From Thermoplasmata archaeon (lineage in GTDB: Archaea > Thermoplasmatota > Thermoplasmata > UBA10834): DNA of 10,556 nucleotides. Below, in pieces: positions 1-5,963 of the stretch; within the stretch, counting starts at the first letter, position 1; every line of letters begins with the position of its first letter. Where the stretch lies: assembly GCA_013329135.1 (NCBI GenBank), contig DUKU01000142.1, forward strand, positions 1-10,556. Reading direction: 5' to 3'. A program made the position numbers and the translations under genes. The notes beneath the pieces were generated by a model that saw only the letters and a program-made list of their open reading frames with translations, did not search any database and had not been told where the DNA came from.

Positions 1-175
1 GGGCCTCAGTGACAGCCTCTGGGGCAGTGTCCATGTAGTCACTTATCCCGAACGATATCGTGCTCTGTCTCTGCCGCCAAGTGTGCTTCAGCTCGTTGTA
101 GGGGTGATACTCTGCTGACACCCTGCCGGCCGACAGCTGCTTGCCCACCTGCCTGAAGACACCTTCGAGGTCCAC
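1..175 (-). CDS. Partial protein, probable SprT/M48-like metallopeptidase N-terminus
   Basis: This is the first 58 codons of a gene that continues beyond the left edge. It begins with GTG at 175-173; the same frame has a stop (TAA) a short way upstream and no other start between, so GTG is the only canonical choice. The peptide begins VDLEGVFRQVGKQLSAGRVS and continues with AEYHPYNELKHTW and then ISFGISDYMDTAPEAV. The pattern of a YHPY-ELK-T strand followed by an R/S-ISDY-DAP-V helix resembles, from memory, the N-terminal part of archaeal SprT-like or M48-like zinc metallopeptidases, in which the HExxH helix comes later. That helix is not in the window, so catalysis cannot be confirmed. The gene is divergent from the M28 peptidase gene, and the likely TATA element at 198-207 lies about 28 bases upstream of the GTG, suggesting a leaderless mRNA. 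The coding call is fairly safe; the family is tentative. Confidence 0.6.
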   Translation of the reverse strand, partial: MDLEGVFRQVGKQLSAGRVSAEYHPYNELKHTWRQRQSTISFGISDYMDTAPEAVTEA

Positions 176-197
176 GAGTCGAGTATGGCGAAATCGA

Positions 198-207
198 CTT
201 TATATTG
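198..207. promoter_or_regulatory. Shared TATA/box A for two divergent genes
   Basis: CTTTATATTG is the only strongly AT-rich element between the divergent starts at 175 (minus, GTG) and 231 (plus, ATG). Its centre, near 203, is about 28 bases from each start. That is the usual distance from an archaeal TATA box to the transcription start, so both genes could be leaderless. The plus orientation (CTTTATAT) fits the box A consensus better than the minus one. The bidirectional role is inferred from geometry. Confidence 0.55.
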
Positions 208-230
208 TTGACCTCTCAGGGTATCCCGTG

Positions 231-1340
231 ATGTCGAGGGAAACATCTCAGGAGCGGCATGCGTCCACGGGGATGTGGTCTGCAGCCTGGACCGCTCTCG
301 TCGCGCTTTCATTATCGAGTATTCTGACATGGGCACCCGGAACGGCAGGGGCCAGCTCCGTCGCCGAGACCGATGATGACGCGCTCGTGGCATCTATCGA
401 CATTGACCGGATGATGGGGACCGTCGATGCGCTCCAGGACTTCGGGTCGAGGGAGTTCCACCTCGAATCGTCTCGACAAGCGGCCGAATTCCTGTATGAA
501 GCATTCGAGGAGATCGGCATACCGGTAGAGTACCAGTACTTCATGGTCGAGGATACCCGGGTCTCGAACGTGGTGGCCACACTCCATGGGAGCGACGGAG
601 AGGCGGACATGTATCTGTTCGGTGCTCACTACGATTCTGAGAACATGTGGGTCTCCAACATCTCGACGGCAGAGAACCTGACCGCCCCGGGGGCTGACGA
701 CGACGCGTCCGGGGTCGCCGCCGTGCTCGAGATGGCCAGGGTCCTGAAGTCATCGGGCTTTCCAGCGACGGTCAAGTTCGTCATGTTCGGTGCGGAAGAG
801 TACGGGTACGACAACACTGGGGGCCGCAGAGGCAGCCAGCACTTCGCAGCCCAGGAGGCCTCGCTGGGGCATGTCTACTCGGGCACGGCGACCCTCGACA
901 TGATCGGGTACCGCGATGGGAACGACAACAAAGCCGTGCTGGTCGTCAACGACGACGGATACGCACTCGCGGACTCGACCTCGAGAGCTGTGGACAGGTT
1001 CGGGACGGACCTTGACCTCGAAGTGCTCGTGGACCCCACCATCACATACAGCGACCACAGCTCGTTCTGGGATGAGGGGATGCCGAGCATGCTCGTCGTC
1101 GAGGAGCTGGACGACTTGTTCTTCCCAGTGAACCCGAGCTATCATACATCATACGACACCGTCGACATACTCTCCCCCGAGCAGCTCGAGGCTGTCACGG
1201 AAGCGCTCCTGGGAGGCCTGTTGCTGGTCGATGATGGCGACGACTACACGCTACTGATTTTCGGGACAGCTATAATGTCGGCGGCCATTGTCTCGGTGGT
1301 ACTGTTCATTCACATTCGCAGAGGGCGAGGGAGGTCATGA
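231..1340 (+). CDS. Secreted, membrane-anchored M28 family zinc aminopeptidase
   Basis: This is a zinc peptidase of family M28 (Aeromonas aminopeptidase/PSMA type), expected to act outside the cell and release N-terminal amino acids. With the start at 231 it has 369 residues. A charged N-region is followed by a hydrophobic signal segment at about 15-40. The peptidase domain shows the expected zinc ligands: H133 (GAHYDS), bridging D157 (GADDDASG, the motif of Aeromonas aminopeptidase), E190 after catalytic E189 (GAEEYG), D223 (LDMIGY) and H305 (YHTSYDT). A SDHSSFW motif precedes the last ligand. A C-terminal membrane span at about 340-361 ends in HIRRGRGRS, implying a type I anchor with a basic cytosolic tail. 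The frame stays open to an ATG at 141, but that would put 30 unlikely residues ahead of the signal peptide and lie upstream of the TATA box, so ATG 231 is preferred. It is followed almost directly by the Nudix gene. Confidence 0.9.
   Translation: MSRETSQERHASTGMWSAAWTALVALSLSSILTWAPGTAGASSVAETDDDALVASIDIDRMMGTVDALQDFGSREFHLESSRQAAEFLYEAFEEIGIPVEYQYFMVEDTRVSNVVATLHGSDGEADMYLFGAHYDSENMWVSNISTAENLTAPGADDDASGVAAVLEMARVLKSSGFPATVKFVMFGAEEYGYDNTGGRRGSQHFAAQEASLGHVYSGTATLDMIGYRDGNDNKAVLVVNDDGYALADSTSRAVDRFGTDLDLEVLVDPTITYSDHSSFWDEGMPSMLVVEELDDLFFPVNPSYHTSYDTVDILSPEQLEAVTEALLGGLLLVDDGDDYTLLIFGTAIMSAAIVSVVLFIHIRRGRGRS
1329..1335 (+). promoter_or_regulatory. Strong Shine-Dalgarno of the Nudix gene
   Basis: GGGAGGT matches the anti-Shine-Dalgarno end of archaeal 16S rRNA and lies 6 bases before the ATG at 1342. 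It sits inside the last codons of the M28 gene. It decides the Nudix start over the upstream ATG at 1288 and the internal ATG at 1357, and suggests translation from a shared mRNA. Confidence 0.75.
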
Positions 1341-1341
1341 G

Positions 1342-1797
1342 ATGACAGGTGACGAGATGAAGGGACCGAAGCGGGAGTATCCGGAGATACCGCTCGTAGG
1401 CGTTGGCACTGTGACCATCAAGAACGGCAAGATACTCCTTGTGAGGCGCGCGTTCGACCCTGGCGCGGGCAAATGGAGCATCCCCGGAGGGCTCGTTGAG
1501 GTCGGGGAGAAGCTGTCCGAAGCCGCGGCGAGGGAGACCGAGGAGGAGACCGGCATCCAGGTGGAGATACTGGAGCTGATCAACGTCTTCGACATGATAG
1601 ACCTGGACGATGCGAAGAGGGTCAAGTACCATTATGTGCTCGTCGACTTCCTCTCAAAACCAATCGGGGGGAAGGAGCGGGTCTGCGACGAGGTCACCGA
1701 CATCAAGTGGGTCACTTTTGACGAAGCGAAGACGATGGACCTCACGAAGACGGCGCGGAAGGCGCTGGAGGAGCTCTTCGGAAGCTCGATCGCCTAG
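1342..1797 (+). CDS. Nudix hydrolase
   Basis: A 151-residue cytosolic Nudix hydrolase, of normal length for a single-domain member; these enzymes cleave nucleoside diphosphates linked to another moiety, with divalent metal. The Nudix box (GX5EX7REUXEEXGU) is complete at residues 50-72: G50, E56, R64, E65, E68, E69 and then TGI. KWSIPGG leads into it, as in ADP-ribose pyrophosphatase and MutT-like members. Substrate cannot be told from the sequence; ADP-ribose, oxidised dNTPs or NADH are all possible. The start at ATG 1342 is fixed by the Shine-Dalgarno at 1329-1335. The gene begins one base after the stop of the M28 peptidase gene, so the two are probably co-transcribed and translationally coupled. 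Its stop TAG (1795-1797) overlaps the stop of the convergent permease gene. Confidence 0.93.
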   Translation: MTGDEMKGPKREYPEIPLVGVGTVTIKNGKILLVRRAFDPGAGKWSIPGGLVEVGEKLSEAAARETEEETGIQVEILELINVFDMIDLDDAKRVKYHYVLVDFLSKPIGGKERVCDEVTDIKWVTFDEAKTMDLTKTARKALEELFGSSIA

Positions 1798-4085
1798 GTC
1801 GTCCTGCCGGGCGGCATGAACTGCGGGAACGTCGTGGTTCCCGGTTGCGTCGTCTTGCCGACGTTGGTCGTCTTCAGGACCAGCACGGGCACATCCGCAG
1901 TCCGTATTATCCTGTCATAGGACGCGCCGAACAGCGTCCTCTCGATCGCCGTCTGGGCACCCGCACCCATGACCAGGAGATCGGACTTCTGGGTCTCCTG
2001 TTGAACGGCGCTCACGAGCGACTTGGACCTCAAGTAGCGGACCTCATGTGCCACGTTGACCTTCGTGCACATCTTGCTCAGCCGCTCCGCGTTGCCCTTC
2101 GCGAGGGCGACCTGCCGGTCGTCCGTGATGACCGCCAGGATCTCTATCGAGGCGCCGTATTCCTTCGCTATCGGGAGAGCCAGCAGGAGGGCCTTCCGCG
2201 TCTCGAAGTACCTGCCGGAGACCACCAGGATCCTCTCGATGTTCTTGCTCAGCCTCTTGGTCTTGATGATCGCGACATCGCACGGGGCCCGCCTGACGAC
2301 CTCGTCCAGGTTCCTTCCCAGGATGGTCCTACCGCGCCTCTTCGTACCCTTCCACCCGAGCACGAGCAGGTTCGCGGCCTCGTGTTTGATCTGGTCCAGT
2401 ATCGCCCCGGGAACGTAGTACGACACCGACACAACGGGCCGCACGTCGACAGTGGATGGGGCGACTTTGATCGCCTTCTTCAGGCCTTGGGCGATCTCAT
2501 CCACATAGTCCTTACTGATGGCCTCCAGGGGCATGGCCCTCGGCACCTCGACGACATTGTTCACCGTCAGCTCGCCCCTGAAATATCTGGCGATTATACC
2601 CGCGGTCTCGACGAGCCTCAGGTCCCCGAGGTCGCCGAGCGCGAGGAACACCCTGTACCTCTCGATCTTCTCCTTCGGGAGGGGCTTCTGAGGCACCCTC
2701 CTCCTCTCGACGATGGACTGGTACTCGTCGGAGGGCTTCGCGAAGGCCGACAGGGCCAATCCGACGGCGACCCATACCGCGGTGATGTACCACGCTATCG
2801 GCATGAAGAGGTAGAGGTATCCAGCGATGGAGAGGCTACAGACGATGCCCGCAACAGGGAAGAGCGGGAAGAACGGCGTCTTGAAGCCGATGTCTATCTT
2901 GGTGAGCCTCCGCCTGAGCTTTATCGAAGCTGCGTTGGCGAACGTGAAAAGGAGCAGGAACATGATAGCGGTCGAAGCGACCACCACCTCCAACGGGAAG
3001 AAGATGGCCATGAAGAGCATGATCAAGCCCGTGATGAATATGGCGTTGTGCGGGATCCGCCTCCGTCTGTGGATGGAACCGAACATCTTCGGGAGGGACT
3101 TGTCCCGGCCCATGGCGAAGCTGACCCTTGACGACGAGAACACTGTGGCGTTCAGGGCGGCCATCGCGGACAGCACTCCGGCGAATATCACGAGCGGCGC
3201 GCCGAAGTACGGGATGACGTGCTGGGAGACGGAGATGACCGCATTCTCACCCTCGTTGCCGAGCCACTCCGGTGTGAAGTTCACCAGGCAGGCGAACGCG
3301 ACGCTCAGGTAGAGGACGGCTGCCACGAGTACCGACAGGAATATGGCTCTCGGGACGTTCTTTTTCGGGTTCTTGACCTCTTCCCCACACTGTACGATGA
3401 TCTCGTACCCCTCAAACGCGATGAACGTGAACCCCATGACCATGAACACATCCGTCAGACCCTTGTCCTCCGGGAAGATGGGGTAGAAGTTGTCCATGAT
3501 CTGGACACCTTTCGCATCGAGGGCGTACAGCACCGCGAACGCGATGAAGAACGTCAGTATCAGTATCTGGATGAGTGTGATTGACGTGCCGGCCTTGCCA
3601 GTGGCCCCGACACCCGCGTAGTTCACGCCCAAGAAGAAAAGGATCGCCGCGCACGCGAACACCTTGACGATCAACTCGTCGCTCATGCCTAGCAGGTCGA
3701 CATCGAAGTATCCAGCGAAGGCCACCACTGCGTAGCCCAGTCCAAGACCGTAGTAGCTGCACGCGACCGTGTGTCCGAACCAGGACAGCCATCCGGACAT
3801 GAACGCAGCTGGATGTCTCAGGCCCTTCTTGGCCCACAGATACCCACCCCCAGCTTCAGGGAATGTCGACCCCAGCTCTGCGTATGTGCCCGCGGTGAAC
3901 ACCGTGGCAAGGGCGTTCAGCACGAACACGAGCATGACCGCTGCCCCGACCTCTCTTGTCGTGACGCCTATCAGGACGAAGATGCTGGTGCCGATCATGG
4001 CACCGACACCTATCATGGTCACGTCGAAAAGGCCCAGGTCACGTCGAAGAGTGACAGTGACGGATTGACCACTTGGGTTTGACAT
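1794..4085 (-). CDS. APC-family amino acid permease with two C-terminal Usp domains
   Basis: A 763-residue fusion. Residues 1-450 are an APC (amino acid-polyamine-organocation) transporter with about 12 membrane spans. Visible signatures are the glycine-rich span 1 (GVGAMIGTSIF, 26-36), FPEAGGGYLW (75-84), FIAFEGYE in span 6 (221-228), the EVKNPKKNVPRAI loop (236-248) and the FSSSRVSFAMGRD loop (316-328). A linker then leads to two universal stress protein domains, about 475-610 and 615-740. The first has the nucleotide-loop pattern G577-x2-G580-x9-G590 but R591 where many ATP-binding Usp proteins have Ser/Thr. The second has A710 in place of one glycine but keeps GAS at 720-722. The last about 25 residues are rich in Thr and Pro and probably disordered. 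It likely imports amino acids, with the Usp part sensing nucleotide or energy state (inference). A TATA-like element at 4112-4120 lies about 31 bases upstream of the start. It is convergent with the Nudix gene and divergent from the DUF885 gene. Substrate is not predictable. Confidence 0.92.
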   Translation of the reverse strand: MSNPSGQSVTVTLRRDLGLFDVTMIGVGAMIGTSIFVLIGVTTREVGAAVMLVFVLNALATVFTAGTYAELGSTFPEAGGGYLWAKKGLRHPAAFMSGWLSWFGHTVACSYYGLGLGYAVVAFAGYFDVDLLGMSDELIVKVFACAAILFFLGVNYAGVGATGKAGTSITLIQILILTFFIAFAVLYALDAKGVQIMDNFYPIFPEDKGLTDVFMVMGFTFIAFEGYEIIVQCGEEVKNPKKNVPRAIFLSVLVAAVLYLSVAFACLVNFTPEWLGNEGENAVISVSQHVIPYFGAPLVIFAGVLSAMAALNATVFSSSRVSFAMGRDKSLPKMFGSIHRRRRIPHNAIFITGLIMLFMAIFFPLEVVVASTAIMFLLLFTFANAASIKLRRRLTKIDIGFKTPFFPLFPVAGIVCSLSIAGYLYLFMPIAWYITAVWVAVGLALSAFAKPSDEYQSIVERRRVPQKPLPKEKIERYRVFLALGDLGDLRLVETAGIIARYFRGELTVNNVVEVPRAMPLEAISKDYVDEIAQGLKKAIKVAPSTVDVRPVVSVSYYVPGAILDQIKHEAANLLVLGWKGTKRRGRTILGRNLDEVVRRAPCDVAIIKTKRLSKNIERILVVSGRYFETRKALLLALPIAKEYGASIEILAVITDDRQVALAKGNAERLSKMCTKVNVAHEVRYLRSKSLVSAVQQETQKSDLLVMGAGAQTAIERTLFGASYDRIIRTADVPVLVLKTTNVGKTTQPGTTTFPQFMPPGRTT

Positions 4086-4111
4086 CTGGGTTCTTGGGAT
4101 TAGACAGGCGG

Positions 4112-4120
4112 AGTATAAGC
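4112..4120 (-). promoter_or_regulatory. Probable TATA box of the APC-Usp permease gene
   Basis: Read on the minus strand this is GCTTATACT, centred about 31 bases before the permease ATG at 4085-4083. With archaeal spacing, transcription would start within a few bases of the start codon, giving a very short leader. No Shine-Dalgarno is obvious there, which fits. Confidence 0.45.
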
Positions 4121-4214
4121 CTTTGCAGGAAGGCCTTATTAACGGCCCGAAGCTGGAGAATGGCGGCGAAGAGTCTCGAGGTCGGGGCTCGAACGCTGAC
4201 TGGCCCTAAACGGC

Positions 4215-4234
4215 ATTATATAAGCATTTATATC
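4215..4234 (+). promoter_or_regulatory. Two adjacent TATA-like boxes upstream of the DUF885 gene
   Basis: Two AT-rich box A-like elements follow each other, TTATATAAG (4216-4224) and ATTTATATC (4226-4234), in an otherwise GC-rich gap between divergent genes. Archaeal spacing predicts transcription starts near 4245 and 4256, well upstream of the first in-frame ATG (4368). This argues that translation begins earlier than that ATG. Which box is used cannot be seen. Confidence 0.5.
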
Positions 4235-4367
4235 GCAGCGAGTCGTTCGTGCGAGCACGTCAGCGAATCACCTCTTCCTCGAGCTGACAGAAGACATCCT
4301 AGACGAAGTCCTCAGTTGGGATCCCACGCACGCCACCAAGCTCGGATGGCGCAAGTACGACGGCCAC
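4224..4367 (+). other. In-frame coding-like extension of the DUF885 gene without a canonical start
   Basis: In the frame of the peptidase, the sequence is open from just after a TAA at 4221-4223. It reads SANHLFLELTEDILDEVL and then SWDPTHATKLGWRKYDGH directly into the ATG at 4368. The run of a helix followed by W-P-T-ATKLG-YDGH and then KDLS is typical of the N-terminus of DUF885 proteins, so part of this stretch is very probably translated. No in-frame ATG, GTG or TTG exists in it. The only weak options are ATA 4230, CTG 4284 or ATC 4296. A GTG at 4249, about 30 bases after the first TATA centre, is in another frame and would join this one only with one extra base between about 4251 and 4262. 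Confidence 0.6.
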
Positions 4368-5951
4368 ATGAAGGATCTCTCACAGGAGGCGTACGTGCAT
4401 CAAGCGGACCGGATGAGGGAGTTCTTGAGGAAGCTCGAGGAGTTCTCTGACAACCATCTGACCGAAGATGAACGCATCGACAGGGACCTCGCGATCCATA
4501 TCCTCCGGCTGAGGACGTTTGAGGTCGAGCGGTTGAGGATGCACGAAAGGATGGCCATCGCGGCCGAAGACCTCGGCAGCGCCCTCTTCTTCCTGTTCAC
4601 CAGGGATGACGACCCTCTCGAGAAGAGAATCGACGCCATCATATCCAGGCTGGAGAAGGTTCCGCAATACCTTGAACGGTCCAAGAGCTCGCTCGTCTCT
4701 CCTTGCAGGTTGTGGAACGAAATCGCCCTGGAGACAGGGAAGGAGTTGGGGAAGTTCCTCGACGTCATCGAGGCCCATGCTCTGGATATGCTGGGCAGGA
4801 CCGACAGGACCATGAGGCTCTCGTCCAACATCGCGATCACGAAGTCCGCATTGGCAGAGTACAACCTCTGGATTGAGAGAGAGGTACTGTCCGTGGCGAC
4901 ATCTTCAATGCACATGTCAGCCGAGATGTTCGAAGAGTACATGAGACTCAAGGATTTCGATGTCACCCCCGATGAGGCGCTCAGGATCGGCGAGGTCCAT
5001 CGGAGAAAGACCCGGAACGAAATGGCATCCGTGGCGAGGAAGATCGTCCGGTCTGGTTCGGTCGAAGAGGCGCTGGAGCTTGTGAAATCCATGCACCCCG
5101 CCGACTACGATGCCGTCCTCGCGTGTTACAGGACCGACATCCAGAGGTCGAAGGACTTCCTGCTCGAGAAGGACCTGGTCACAATCCCGGACGGAGAGAG
5201 GCTGATCGTGACCGAGACGCCGACATTCATGCGCCACGTGGCGCCCTTCGCCGCGCAGTTCGAGCCCGGCAAGTTCACTGGGGACCGCACTGGCCTGTTC
5301 CTGGTGACGCCGAACGAGAAGCCCGAGACGATCAAAGACCACTGCTACGCACTGATTGCGAACACGGCAGTGCACGAGGGATACCCAGGACACCATCTCC
5401 AAGGTATATGCGGGAACACGCACCCTTCGTTCATCCGTGTCCTCAGCACATCCATAGACTTCGCAGAAGGGTGGGCACTCTACTGCGAGGAACTGATGCT
5501 GGAGCTGGGCTTCAACAACACTCCCGAGGGTAGGCTCGCACAACTGAGCGACCTCATGTTCAGGATAGTCCGTGTTGCCGCAGATGTGAAGCTGTCGAGA
5601 GGCGAGATAACGCCGGAGGAGGTCGCAGCCATGCTCGTCCGCGAGACCAGCATGCAGAGTGACGCAGCCATGAGCGAAGCGAGGAGCTACTCATACAATC
5701 CCACGTACTACCTATCGTACTTCATCGGCAAGATGAGACTGCTGCAACTCCTCGACGACGTGAAGGATGCAATGGGTGACCGGTTCTCCATCAAGCTCTT
5801 CCACGACACGCTCCTGTACGCCGGCTGCATCCCCATATCGTTCATGCGCAGGGAGATGGCGATGCGGCTGAAGCAGGAATACGACATCGAGCTCGGGGAG
5901 CCCAAGGAACGACTCGTCGACTATGCCCTCAGGGTCGCGCAGACACGCTGA
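4368..5951 (+). CDS. DUF885 family zinc peptidase (M3/M32-like)
   Basis: At least 527 residues from the first canonical ATG; the real N-terminus is probably some 30-40 residues earlier (see the extension just upstream). The family is DUF885, predicted zinc metallopeptidases. The mostly helical body carries the family's metal-site motif HEGYPGHHLQ at 336-345. A FAEGWALYCEELM segment at 365-377 follows, whose Glu is the likely third metal ligand. The TFMRHVAPFAAQFEPG (286-301) and SYSYNPTYYLSYFIGK (440-455) segments are also of family type. I see no signal peptide in the ATG form or the extension, so the enzyme is probably cytosolic, although many bacterial members are exported. It likely trims peptides; specificity is unknown. 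It is divergent from the APC-Usp permease, and together they could take up and process peptide-derived amino acids. Its stop lies 12 bases from the stop of the convergent giant gene, with no room for a separate terminator hairpin. Confidence 0.88.
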   Translation: MKDLSQEAYVHQADRMREFLRKLEEFSDNHLTEDERIDRDLAIHILRLRTFEVERLRMHERMAIAAEDLGSALFFLFTRDDDPLEKRIDAIISRLEKVPQYLERSKSSLVSPCRLWNEIALETGKELGKFLDVIEAHALDMLGRTDRTMRLSSNIAITKSALAEYNLWIEREVLSVATSSMHMSAEMFEEYMRLKDFDVTPDEALRIGEVHRRKTRNEMASVARKIVRSGSVEEALELVKSMHPADYDAVLACYRTDIQRSKDFLLEKDLVTIPDGERLIVTETPTFMRHVAPFAAQFEPGKFTGDRTGLFLVTPNEKPETIKDHCYALIANTAVHEGYPGHHLQGICGNTHPSFIRVLSTSIDFAEGWALYCEELMLELGFNNTPEGRLAQLSDLMFRIVRVAADVKLSRGEITPEEVAAMLVRETSMQSDAAMSEARSYSYNPTYYLSYFIGKMRLLQLLDDVKDAMGDRFSIKLFHDTLLYAGCIPISFMRREMAMRLKQEYDIELGEPKERLVDYALRVAQTR

Positions 5952-5963
5952 TCCGAAACCGTT

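Noticed and set aside
141..230. Upstream ATG at 141 as start of the M28 peptidase
   Set aside because: It lies upstream of the TATA element, adds 30 residues before an otherwise normal signal peptide, and overlaps the divergent GTG-started gene.
1845..3131. Long plus-strand open frame of 428 codons opposite the permease
   Set aside because: Composition is shadow-like (Arg, Asp, Glu, His rich, no domain motifs) and it is antisense to a clear APC-Usp gene.
4165..4200. tRNA-like T-arm (GTTCGAGC on the minus strand)
   Set aside because: The flanking 5-base stems do not pair, and I found no acceptor, D or anticodon arms.
4073..4450. Plus-strand open frame of 125 codons between the divergent genes
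   Set aside because: It spans promoters of both flanking genes, runs out of frame into the DUF885 gene, and has no recognisable domain.
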